From positions 62,001-126,000 of the forward strand of contig CAVXIR010000003.1 of assembly GCA_963761975.1 (NCBI GenBank): 64,000 bases of DNA. The letters run 5' to 3'. Below the pieces are notes generated by a model that did no database searches, was not told where the DNA came from, and saw only the letters and a list, made by a program, of their open reading frames with translations. The position numbers were made by a program, and so were the translations under genes. Shown here piece by piece: positions 16,901 to 24,259 of the stretch. Origin of the DNA: JAMQPK01 sp963761975 (GTDB lineage: Bacteria > Acidobacteriota > Vicinamibacteria > Vicinamibacterales > JAMQPK01). Numbering within the stretch: position 1 is the stretch's first letter; each line of letters starts with the position of its first letter.

Positions 16901-18261
16901 AACGGACGATTATCGCCAATTGCGGCGGGTTCTGGGGTGACGATCCCAACGCGCCGCGCCGGCAGGTCGAGGGTGGGCCCATCGATTATCTGGTCATGGA
17001 CTACCTGGCTGAAGTCACCATGGCCATCCTGCAGAAGCAGCATGCCCGCAAGCCCGGAGCAGGGTACCCGGCCGACTTCCTCGCGCACCTCCGCGACGTC
17101 CTGCCCGCATGCGTCGAGCGTGGCATCAGAATCATCACCAATGCTGGCGGTGTGAACCCGCTCGGGTGCCGCGCGGCCGTTCGCACGCTTGCGAGCGAGC
17201 TCGGGTTGTCCGAGCGTGTGAAGGTGGCGATCGTGTCGGGCGACGATCTCTATCCGCGCCTGGACGATCTGCTTGCGTCAGGTGAGCCGCTGATCAATAT
17301 GGATACCGGCCAGGCGCTCTCGGAAGTACGCGCGCGTGTGCTGTCGGCGAACGCCTACATCGGCGCGAAAGGCATCGTGCGTGCGCTCGAGCACGGCGCC
17401 AACGTCGTCATTACCGGTCGTGTGGCGGACGCGGCGGTCACGCTCGCGCCCATGATGTTCGAGTTCGGATGGTCGCCGGACGATTGGGACCGCGTGGCGG
17501 CCGGCATCATCGCCGGCCACATCATCGAGTGCGGCGCGCAGTGCACCGGCGGCAACTTCACCGATTGGTGGCTGGTGAAGAGCTATAAACGTATGGGGTT
17601 TCCGATTGTCGAGGCCCACGAGGACGGCAGCTTCGTCGTGACGAAGCATCCGAACACGGGGGGCCTCGTCAGCGTCCACACGGTGGCCGAGCAGATCGTC
17701 TACGAAATCGGGCCACCGGCGTACAAGACGCCCGACGTCGTCGCGCGTTTCGACTCGGTGCACCTCGAGAAGGATGGCGCCGATCGGGTACGTGTGACCG
17801 GGGCGCGTGGAGAACCCGCGCCTGAAAAGCTGAAAGTGTCGCTCAGCTATCATGCGGGATGGCGTGCGTTCGGGCGGCTGGCTGTCGCAGGACCTGAGGC
17901 GCTCGCCAAGGCGAACAAGGTTGCCGAAGCCTTCTGGGACGCGGCCGGCGGCCGGTCGTTGTACGAACAGGCCCTTCACCAGTTCGTCGGGTGGAATGCC
18001 TGTCACGCACCGTTGGCCTCGTGCGAGCCCGGCGAAGTGCTGGTGCAGTTCGCCGTGCGCGACCAGGACGAGCGCAAAATCAACTCGCGCTTTGGGCCGC
18101 AGATCGTTCCTCGCGTGCTGGGAACGGTTCCGGGCATCACATACATCGCCGATCAGGGGCGAACTCGCGCGTCAGAGGTCGTGGCGTTCTGGCCGGCGCT
18201 CGTATCCCGCCAGGCCGTCAAAGAGCGGCTCATCGTAGGAGATGAAGAAATTGTCGTCTGA
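16897..18261 (+). CDS. atuA: AtuA-like acyl-CoA/terpene utilisation protein (DUF1446)
   Basis: This 454-residue protein belongs to the AtuA family (DUF1446), known from the citronellol/geraniol pathway of Pseudomonas and also found in branched-chain acyl-CoA operons. Recognisable parts are the start IIANCGGFWGDDPNAP, ITNAGGVNPLGC, VVITGRVADAAVTLAP and GAQCTGGNFTDWW. Its biochemical role is not firmly known; it probably acts on a CoA ester intermediate. The start is GTG at 16897, overlapping the previous stop. The 3' end overlaps the next gene by 20 bases. Confidence 0.88.
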   Translation: MKRTIIANCGGFWGDDPNAPRRQVEGGPIDYLVMDYLAEVTMAILQKQHARKPGAGYPADFLAHLRDVLPACVERGIRIITNAGGVNPLGCRAAVRTLASELGLSERVKVAIVSGDDLYPRLDDLLASGEPLINMDTGQALSEVRARVLSANAYIGAKGIVRALEHGANVVITGRVADAAVTLAPMMFEFGWSPDDWDRVAAGIIAGHIIECGAQCTGGNFTDWWLVKSYKRMGFPIVEAHEDGSFVVTKHPNTGGLVSVHTVAEQIVYEIGPPAYKTPDVVARFDSVHLEKDGADRVRVTGARGEPAPEKLKVSLSYHAGWRAFGRLAVAGPEALAKANKVAEAFWDAAGGRSLYEQALHQFVGWNACHAPLASCEPGEVLVQFAVRDQDERKINSRFGPQIVPRVLGTVPGITYIADQGRTRASEVVAFWPALVSRQAVKERLIVGDEEIVV

Positions 18262-18640
18262 TCGAACCGTCCGTGTGCCGCTCGTGCGGCTGTGCCTTGC
18301 ACGCTCCGGCGACAAAGGAGACACGGCCAACATCGGCGTGATCGCCCGGTCTGAGGAGATCTACGCGTGGATACTCGAACATCTGACGCCGGCCTTCGTG
18401 AAGCGCTACTTCGACGATGTGTGTCAGGGAGAGGTCGAGCGATTTGAGCTGCCGAACCTGCTCGCGGTGAATTTTCTCCTTCACCGCAGCCTCGGGGGCG
18501 GTGGCACCTTGTCGCTGTTGCTCGATGCTCAAGGCAAGACGTACGCGCAGTATCTGCTTGCCGCCGAGGTCGAAGTTCCCGAGAGTCTGTTGCATGCGCA
18601 AAATCGAATCGCTCGTCAGCAAGAGCAGCCCCACGTTTAA
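18242..18640 (+). CDS. AtuA-associated small protein
   Basis: This 132-residue protein is the usual small partner of AtuA. In many genomes it is fused to the AtuA C-terminus or encoded right after it. The conserved features are LARSGDKGDTANIGVIAR near residue 20, and LPNLLAVNFLLHRSLGGG further on. The first residues MKKLSSD come from a start that overlaps the atuA end by 20 bases. The C-terminal 15 residues overlap the start of the carboxyltransferase gene in another frame. The function is unknown; it probably forms a complex with AtuA. Confidence 0.85.
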   Translation: MKKLSSDRTVRVPLVRLCLARSGDKGDTANIGVIARSEEIYAWILEHLTPAFVKRYFDDVCQGEVERFELPNLLAVNFLLHRSLGGGGTLSLLLDAQGKTYAQYLLAAEVEVPESLLHAQNRIARQQEQPHV

Positions 18641-20201
18641 AGCGAATTACGATCGCATGCGGCAGCTCGTCGCTGAGCTGCGCGCGCGCACCGCCGAAGC
18701 ACGTGAAGGCGGCGGAGCGAAGTACGTGCAGCGGCATCGCGAGCAGGGCAAGATGCCCGTGCGCGACCGCATTGCCCGCCTGCTCGATCAGGGTTCGCCG
18801 TTTCTCGAGTTGTCGCCTCTTGCCGGCTACAACGTGTATGAGGACGACACGCCGGGCGCCGGCCTGGTCACCGGCATCGGACGCGTGTCAGGCCGCGACG
18901 TCATCGTCATTGCCAACGATGCGACCGTGAAGGGTGGGACGTACTATCCAGTGACGGTCAGGAAGCACCTGCGCGCTCAGCAAATTGCGCTCGAGAACCG
19001 CCTGCCCTGTCTGTATCTCGTCGACTCGGGAGGGGCGTTTCTGCCTCTGCAAGCCGAGGTGTTTCCCGATCGAGAGCACTTCGGGCGGATATTCTTCAAC
19101 CAGGCAAAGCTGTCGGCCGAACGCATCGCACAGATTGCGGCTGTGATGGGGTCGTGCACGGCGGGCGGTGCCTACGTGCCAGCGATGTCCGATGAGACGA
19201 TCATCGTCAAGGGGACGGGAACGATTTTTCTCGGCGGTCCGCCGCTGGTGAAAGCGGCGACCGGTGAGGAGGTGAGCGCCCAGGAGCTTGGCGGCGCGGA
19301 AGTTCATACGCAGATGTCGGGCGTAGCGGACTACCTGGCCGATAACGACGACCACGCACTCCAGCAACTGCGCACGATTGTCTCTACGTTGAACGTGAGC
19401 AAGACCCTTCCTGCAGATCGTCTGTCACCGGAAACGCCGGCATACGATCCAGAAGAGCTGTACGGCATTGTCAGCGCCGATGTGCGGAGGCCAATCGATG
19501 TGCGCGAGGTGATCGCGCGCATTGTGGACGGCTCGCGGTTCGACGAGTTCAAGGCGCGATACGGGACCACGCTCGTCACCGGATTTGCGCGCCTCGATGG
19601 GTTTCTGGTCGGCATCATCGCCAACAACGGCGTGTTGTTCTCGGAGTCTGCGCTCAAAGCCACGCACTTCATCGAGCTTTGCAACTTCCGCAGTATCCCG
19701 CTGATTTTTCTGCAGAACGTCACGGGGTTCATGGTGGGCCGCCAGGTCGAGCGGGGCGGCATCGCAAAGGACGGCGCCAAGATGGTGAGCGCCGTCGCCA
19801 ATTCCGTCGTGCCGAAATTTACGGTCATGACCGGCGGATCGTTTGGCGCTGGCAACTACGCGATGAGCGGACGTGCCTACGACCCGCGCTTTCTCTGGAT
19901 GTGGCCGAACGCGCGGATTTCCGTGATGGGCGCCGAGACGGCGGCAACGGTCTTGAGCACCGTCAAGCGCGAGCAGATGGCTCGCGAGGGCAAGTCGCTC
20001 GACGCTGCCGGCGAGCAGGCGATTCGCCAGCCAATCGTTGACAAATACGAGTCGGAAGGTTCACCGTACTACTCGACCGCACGACTCTGGGACGACGGCA
20101 TTCTCGATCCGGTCGAGACGAGGCCCACACTCGCGCACGCCTTGTCGATTGCGTTCAATGCGCCGATGCCCGCGCCGAAATTTGGCGTGTTCAGGATGTA
20201 G
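18594..20201 (+). CDS. Acyl-CoA carboxylase, carboxyltransferase (beta) subunit
   Basis: This 535-residue protein is of the 3-methylcrotonyl-/geranyl-CoA carboxylase beta type (LiuB/AtuC/MccB). It carries two crotonase-like halves with MGSCTAGGAYVPAMSDE and TGGSFGAGNYAMSGRAY, the acyl-CoA and carboxybiotin sites. It moves a carboxyl group from biotin to the acyl-CoA. The ATG at 18594 gives MRKIESLVSKSSPTF, the normal N-terminus, and overlaps the previous gene by 47 bases. The biotin carboxylase/biotin carrier (alpha) subunit needed for activity is absent from the window, where it would normally sit next to this gene. Confidence 0.92.
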   Translation: MRKIESLVSKSSPTFKANYDRMRQLVAELRARTAEAREGGGAKYVQRHREQGKMPVRDRIARLLDQGSPFLELSPLAGYNVYEDDTPGAGLVTGIGRVSGRDVIVIANDATVKGGTYYPVTVRKHLRAQQIALENRLPCLYLVDSGGAFLPLQAEVFPDREHFGRIFFNQAKLSAERIAQIAAVMGSCTAGGAYVPAMSDETIIVKGTGTIFLGGPPLVKAATGEEVSAQELGGAEVHTQMSGVADYLADNDDHALQQLRTIVSTLNVSKTLPADRLSPETPAYDPEELYGIVSADVRRPIDVREVIARIVDGSRFDEFKARYGTTLVTGFARLDGFLVGIIANNGVLFSESALKATHFIELCNFRSIPLIFLQNVTGFMVGRQVERGGIAKDGAKMVSAVANSVVPKFTVMTGGSFGAGNYAMSGRAYDPRFLWMWPNARISVMGAETAATVLSTVKREQMAREGKSLDAAGEQAIRQPIVDKYESEGSPYYSTARLWDDGILDPVETRPTLAHALSIAFNAPMPAPKFGVFRM

Positions 20202-20957
20202 ATGAGTGTCGTGAGCACACCTTTGCCGCTGACGATTCACGTGTCGCGGCTCGTGAACGTCGACTACGTGACGCTGAATCGGCCCGAAGTGCGCAATGCG
20301 TTCGACGAGCGGCTGATTGCCGAATTGACGGCATGGGCCGAGCGCGCTGCGACCGACGCCGAGCTGCGTGCCGTCGTGATTCTCGGCGAGGGGCCGGTGT
20401 TTTGTGCGGGTGCCGATCTCGCCTGGATGGCGAAGATGGCGGGCTATACGCGCGAGGAGAATCTTCGCGACGCGCGCGCGGCCGCCGCGATGTTTGCGGC
20501 CATCGACAAACTGCCTGTTCCCGTCATCGCTCAGGTTCATGGTGCCGCACTTGGCGGTGGCGCCGGTCTCGCTGCCGTCGCCGATATCGTCGTGGCATCA
20601 GAAGAAGCGGTGTTTGGGTTTACCGAGGTGAAGCTCGGCCTCATTCCAGCGGTGATTGCGCCGTATGTCGTCGCGAAAATCGGCCAGTCCGCGGCTCGAG
20701 AGTTGTTCATCGTCGGCTGGCGCTTCGATGCGGCCCATGCTAAAGAGATTGGACTGGTGCACGCTGTCGTGCAGCCGGGCAACCTGACTCAGACCGTGAA
20801 CAAGTACTTGAACGAGCTCGCCAAGAATGGTCCGGAGGCGATGGCCGCCGCAAAGGCGCTGCTTCGACAAATCGCGAACCGCCCGATTGCCGAAGTCGCG
20901 GCCATCACCGCAGAAGCCATCGCGGAACGACGGGTTTCTGCGAGGCGCAGAAGTTGA
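20202..20957 (+). CDS. Enoyl-CoA hydratase/isomerase family protein
   Basis: This crotonase-fold protein has the oxyanion-hole segments VFCAGADLAWM and VHGAALGGGAGLAAVADIV, and FGFTEVKLGLIPA after them. In LiuC/AtuE position it would hydrate a methylglutaconyl-CoA-like intermediate. It starts one base after the carboxyltransferase stop. The last residues VSARRRS look out of frame: restoring one G near 20940 would give a family-like end EAQKLMTAFLKK, with a stop at 20978-20980. A one-base deletion, real or from sequencing, is therefore likely; the catalytic part is intact. Confidence 0.88.
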   Translation: MSVVSTPLPLTIHVSRLVNVDYVTLNRPEVRNAFDERLIAELTAWAERAATDAELRAVVILGEGPVFCAGADLAWMAKMAGYTREENLRDARAAAAMFAAIDKLPVPVIAQVHGAALGGGAGLAAVADIVVASEEAVFGFTEVKLGLIPAVIAPYVVAKIGQSAARELFIVGWRFDAAHAKEIGLVHAVVQPGNLTQTVNKYLNELAKNGPEAMAAAKALLRQIANRPIAEVAAITAEAIAERRVSARRRS

Positions 20958-20992
20958 TGACGGCGTTTTTGAAGAAGTAGTCGGCGGCGAGC

Positions 20993-21020
20993 AGTCAGCA
21001 GTCTGGAGTCGGCAGTCGTT
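20993..21020. repeat. Left copy of inverted repeat flanking the four-helix protein gene
   Basis: AGTCAGCAGTCTGGAGTC near 20994-21011 is the exact reverse complement of GACTCCAGACTGCTGACT near 21431-21448. The pair encloses the gene at 21023-21403. Confidence 0.7.
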
Positions 21021-21022
21021 GG

Positions 21023-21403
21023 TTAGCCACGGTGTTTTCTGTCGCTCGTCCGCAGGTACTTGATGAGTCCCGTGAGCATCTTGGAAATTTCTTCGTACTT
21101 ATCCGAGAAGTTCTCAGCTTCCGAAGGTGTAAGGTACCTCCTGCCCTGTGCGACGGCGAGGTGCGCGACGATTTCCTTACAGGAACCTCGAGCGAAGCAG
21201 AGATATTTCACGAATTGGCGATCAGTCTGTTGTCCAAACCCTTCCGCGATGTTTGCGGGGATGGATCCTGCTGCAGAAGTGAGCTGCTTCCGTAGTTCGT
21301 AATCTCTGCTCAGATTCGGCTGTTCCACCAGTGCAGAAATTTCATTGCATGCACTGAGAGCCTTTTTGTAGACGACCAGTTCGTCAAGACTTCTCGCAAT
21401 CAT
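21023..21403 (-). CDS. Four-helix-bundle protein (23S rRNA intervening-sequence protein family)
   Basis: This 126-residue helical protein has the family hallmarks LVVYKKALSACNEISAL at the start, QLTSAAGSIPANIAEGFG in the middle and FARGSCKEIVAHL. The family was first seen inside 23S rRNA intervening sequences and is often encoded by stand-alone genes near repeats. Its function is not established; related proteins act as accessory proteins in diversity-generating retroelements. Here it lies on the minus strand between the plus-strand acyl-CoA operon and guaA, enclosed by an 18-base perfect inverted repeat. That suggests it arrived as a unit. Confidence 0.88.
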   Translation of the reverse strand: MIARSLDELVVYKKALSACNEISALVEQPNLSRDYELRKQLTSAAGSIPANIAEGFGQQTDRQFVKYLCFARGSCKEIVAHLAVAQGRRYLTPSEAENFSDKYEEISKMLTGLIKYLRTSDRKHRG

Positions 21404-21430
21404 GCCGCCATTGGTGGCACAACGTGTGCC

Positions 21431-21490
21431 GACTCCAGACTGCTGACTGCCGACTCCCGACTGCTGACTGCCGACTGCTGACTACCGACT
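21431..21490. repeat. Right inverted-repeat copy and GACTGCYGACT tandem array
   Basis: The perfect complement of the left repeat is followed by tandem GACTGCTGACT/GCCGACTCCC units up to the start of guaA. The array is the local member of the short-unit repeats that separate genes across 20-36 kb. Confidence 0.7.
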
Positions 21491-21496
21491 GTCGAC

Positions 21497-21502
21497 TATA
21501 AT
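21497..21502 (+). promoter_or_regulatory. Candidate -10 box of guaA
   Basis: TATAAT ends six bases before the GTG start of guaA. With normal promoter spacing, transcription would begin at or very near the start codon, giving a leaderless message. No Shine-Dalgarno sequence is visible. There is no convincing -35 box in the repeat array upstream. Confidence 0.35.
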
Positions 21503-21508
21503 TTCCTC

Positions 21509-22138
21509 GTGCAAGGCATCGCCGTTCTCGACGCAGGCGGACAGTATTGCCATCTGCTCGCGCGCCGGGTACGCGAGGTTGGCGTGCAAAGTCACGTCCT
21601 GCCCATAGACACCACCGCCGGCCAGCTCGCCGGTGTAAGCGGCATCATCATTTCAGGTGGTCCACGCAGCGTGACCGAATCGGGCTCGCCGCGCATCGAT
21701 GCGTCGATCCTGTCCATGGGTGTGCCGATGCTCGGCATCTGCTATGGCCACCAGCTTCTCGCGGCCACGATGCCGGGCGGTGTGGTCAAGCCGAGCTATT
21801 CGAGAGAATACGGATTGGCGACGTTGCGCCTTGTATCGGTAGCGCAGGGCTTTAGCCCTGCCACTGCCGCGCTTTTCGACGGCGTCCCCGAAGAGACCCA
21901 CGTCTGGGTCAGCCACGGCGATTCGGTCGAAACGCTGCCGACGGGCTTCGAGGTGCTGTGGGTCAACCGAAGACTGCGCCGTGGCCGCGATGGCGAACGT
22001 CGCGAAGCAAATGTACGGCGTGCAGTTTCATCCCGAGGTCACGCACACCCAGTTCGGGCAGCGCATCCTGGAGAATTTCGTCCGCCGTGTTTGCCGCTGC
22101 AGCTCGGACTGGAAGCCCTCGTCTGCAGAAACGATTGA
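21509..22138 (+). CDS. guaA: GMP synthase, glutamine amidotransferase part (frameshifted gene)
   Basis: This fragment is the class I glutamine amidotransferase domain of GMP synthase, which releases ammonia from glutamine. It shows VLDAGGQYCHLLARRVRE, the nucleophile in MLGICYGHQLLAA, and VWVSHGDSVETLP. A palindromic insert at 21839-21864 adds about ten residues in frame. Homology stops at about 21960, where an extra base in GTGCTGTGGGTC shifts the frame; the remaining residues to 22138 are spurious. The rest of the enzyme is the next entry. The GTG start has no ribosome binding site. Confidence 0.88.
   Translation: MQGIAVLDAGGQYCHLLARRVREVGVQSHVLPIDTTAGQLAGVSGIIISGGPRSVTESGSPRIDASILSMGVPMLGICYGHQLLAATMPGGVVKPSYSREYGLATLRLVSVAQGFSPATAALFDGVPEETHVWVSHGDSVETLPTGFEVLWVNRRLRRGRDGERREANVRRAVSSRGHAHPVRAAHPGEFRPPCLPLQLGLEALVCRND
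21839..21864. repeat. Palindromic insert inside guaA
   Basis: GCAGGGCTTTAGCCCTGC is a perfect hairpin with a four-base loop, and outer bases extend the pairing. It codes for VAQGFSPAT in a surface position between two conserved strands of the amidotransferase domain. The frame is kept. Confidence 0.65.
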
Positions 22139-23318
22139 AGCCATCAAGGCGGATATTCGCACGCGGGTTGGTCCGGCGAAGAACGTGCTGTTCTTTGTCA
22201 GCGGCGGCGTCGATTCCTCTGTCGCGTACAAGCTGTGCGCCGATGCGCTCGGGCAGAGCCGCGTGCACGGCGTCTATGTCGATACCGGCTTCATGCGGAA
22301 GGACGAGTCGGCGGACGTGATGGGGGCCTACGAGAAGGCGGGATTCGAGAATGTGCGCCTGCGGGATGCCTCTGTGGAATTTCTGGCAGCAGTAGGCAGT
22401 GAGACGAACCCCGAGGTCAAACGCAAGCGAATCGGCGGGGCCTTTCTTGGCGTCGAAAACGACGTCCTCGAGCATCTGCCGACTGGCGAATGGCTGCTGG
22501 GACAGGGCACGATCTACCCGGACACCATCGAATCGGGCGGCACCCGAGAGTCTGCGCTCATCAAGACGCACCATAACCGAGTGCCCGAACTGCTGCGCCG
22601 GATCGAGGCCGGCGAGATCGTCGAGCCGCTCGCTCAGTTCTATAAAGATGAGGTGCGCGAGATCGGGCGGGCACTGGGACTGCCGTTGCGTCTCATCGAG
22701 AAGCAGCCATTCCCGGGCCCCGGTCTCGCCGTGCGTTTTCTCTGCACCGACGAACCGGCGGCCTGGTCGGAGAACTCGAAGCTCAGTGAGGTGGCATCAG
22801 GGTTCAATTTGAAAGCGCGTGTGCTTCCGGTGCGCGGCGTTGGCGTCCAGGGCGACGAGCGCACCTACGCGCACACGGCGCTGCTGACCGGCGAATACGA
22901 CGAGCGCCGCATCGCCGAGCTCTCTCCGGCGATTACCAACTCCCTTCGCGATGTGAACCGTGTCGTGTTCTGGGCCGGCGCGAAGGGATCGATCGACGAA
23001 TTCCACGTCGAGCCGACCACGACGTCGCGCGAAGGCCTCGACGTGCTGCGCGAAGCGGACGCGCGCGTGCGCCACATCCTTGCGGAGTACGACACGCAAA
23101 AGCGCATCTGGCAGTGTCCTGTCGTCATGCTCCCGCTGAAACGGCGCGGTGAATCAACCATTGCGATCAGGCCCGTCGAATCGCACGACGGCATGACCGC
23201 ACAGGTACTCACGCCTGCCCTGGCCCGTCATCGAACGCATCACGAGCGCCGTGTTGCAGGTCCCGGGCGTCGGAGCCCTCCTGTACGACGTCACCAACAA
23301 ACCGCCCGCGACAATTGA
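21981..23318 (+). CDS. guaA: GMP synthase, ATP-pyrophosphatase and dimerisation part
   Basis: This frame carries the rest of GuaA. YGVQFHPEVTHT holds the His of the amidotransferase triad, FFVSGGVDSSVAYKL is the PP-loop that binds ATP, and QPFPGPGLAVRFLC leads into the dimerisation domain. GMP synthase converts XMP to GMP using glutamine and ATP. A second +1 shift at about 23204 (CAGTAC read as CAGGTAC) spoils the last 40 residues. In the corrected frame the gene ends KPPATIEWE at 23328, the standard GuaA C-terminus. GuaA is essential in most bacteria, so both shifts are probably sequencing errors. Confidence 0.9.
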   Translation: MAAMANVAKQMYGVQFHPEVTHTQFGQRILENFVRRVCRCSSDWKPSSAETIEAIKADIRTRVGPAKNVLFFVSGGVDSSVAYKLCADALGQSRVHGVYVDTGFMRKDESADVMGAYEKAGFENVRLRDASVEFLAAVGSETNPEVKRKRIGGAFLGVENDVLEHLPTGEWLLGQGTIYPDTIESGGTRESALIKTHHNRVPELLRRIEAGEIVEPLAQFYKDEVREIGRALGLPLRLIEKQPFPGPGLAVRFLCTDEPAAWSENSKLSEVASGFNLKARVLPVRGVGVQGDERTYAHTALLTGEYDERRIAELSPAITNSLRDVNRVVFWAGAKGSIDEFHVEPTTTSREGLDVLREADARVRHILAEYDTQKRIWQCPVVMLPLKRRGESTIAIRPVESHDGMTAQVLTPALARHRTHHERRVAGPGRRSPPVRRHQQTARDN

Positions 23319-23331
23319 ATGGGAATGACCT

Positions 23332-23450
23332 TCGGAGTCCTGGAGTCTTGGAGTCTCGGAGTCTGGGAGTCTTTGGAGTCGGGGAGTCGGGGAGTCGAAA
23401 GTCGGAAGTCTGAAGTCGTTTGAAGTCCAAGAATCTGCGAGTCTGACGAG
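23332..23450. repeat. Tandem GGAGTC-type array after guaA
   Basis: Irregular repeats of GGAGTCTTGGAGTC and GGAAGTCTGAAGTC fill the space after guaA. No spacers and no dyad symmetry of CRISPR size are present. Confidence 0.7.
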
Positions 23451-23579
23451 TTGAGGCTCGCTGTCTAAGTGTCTGTTGATGTGAGGCTTAGTGACTGCCC
23501 CACGGGTCACTCAAGCGTACCCGGGCACAATCCGATATTTAGGAGGATGACTTGGTTATATACGAAAGGTAACGAGCGG

Positions 23580-23780
23580 ATGTCGTGCGAGGTGCGCGAG
23601 GCGATGCTCTGGTATGAGCTCATCGTGACGATGCCCGATGGCGTCGTCCGAGTCGAGCGTTACACCGAGCGCGCGGGGATGTTGCGGCGCCAGCACGAAC
23701 TGATCTGCGCGTGGAAGGCGCAAGGCTGGCGCGAAGTGCAGGTTGAGTCGGCCAGAGTCCGCCGCGAAAAGTCGGCCTGA
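23580..23780 (+). CDS. 66-residue hypothetical protein
   Basis: The frame codes for MSCEVREAMLWYELIVTMPD followed by a charged helix-rich region, LRRQHELICAWKAQGWREV. The ATG at 23580 is preceded by AAAGG ten bases upstream. An earlier in-frame ATG at 23547 sits directly against AGGAGG, too close to serve well. There are no membrane spans and no known motif. The gene ends five bases before the convergent response-regulator gene. I do not recognise the family. Confidence 0.5.
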   Translation: MSCEVREAMLWYELIVTMPDGVVRVERYTERAGMLRRQHELICAWKAQGWREVQVESARVRREKSA

Positions 23781-23785
23781 TCTTT

Positions 23786-24169
23786 TCAGGACCTGTCCAA
23801 TGCCGCGCGAACGCGTCGCAGCAGGTCGGCCGACGTGAACGGCTTCTCGAGCAGATCGAGGCCGGGCTCCCTGTTTTCGCTGTAGCCCGACATATAGAGC
23901 ACCTTCACATCCGGCTGACTCTCGCGATCGATCCGCTTCACCATTTCCTTCCCGTTCATGACAGGCATCGTGATGTCGGTCAGAATCAACCCCACCGGCT
24001 CGGGTGCCTGATGAAGTGCGGTGAGCGCTTCGATCGGCCCTGCCGCCTCGAGCACGCGATAGCCGAAGCGCCGTAGCACCGTACAACAGAACGACCGGAC
24101 CGACGTCTCATCCTCGACGACCAGCACGACATCTCCGGGTGTTGTGGCTGCTGCCGCCGCTGGATGCAT
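23786..24169 (-). CDS. Single-domain response regulator (CheY-like receiver)
   Basis: This 127-residue protein is a lone receiver domain. The acidic pocket is in VVEDETSV, the phosphoacceptor is Asp65 in LTDITMP, the conserved Ser94 is in YMSGYSE and the conserved Lys109 is in LEKPF. The ending FTSADLLRRVRAAL and the SGYSEN motif are typical of receivers cut from PAS hybrid kinases. There is no output domain, so it would pass a phosphate or act by binding. It is divergent from the acyl-CoA ligase gene; its start lies 90 bases from the ligase GTG. Confidence 0.9.
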   Translation of the reverse strand: MHPAAAAATTPGDVVLVVEDETSVRSFCCTVLRRFGYRVLEAAGPIEALTALHQAPEPVGLILTDITMPVMNGKEMVKRIDRESQPDVKVLYMSGYSENREPGLDLLEKPFTSADLLRRVRAALDRS

Positions 24170-24259
24170 GTTGCCTACTTATCGGTTTCGGCGGTTTGCT
24201 CCATCACGGATGAACCCCACGCGCGTGAAAAGACATATATTCTTTGTGAACTTCAAGCC

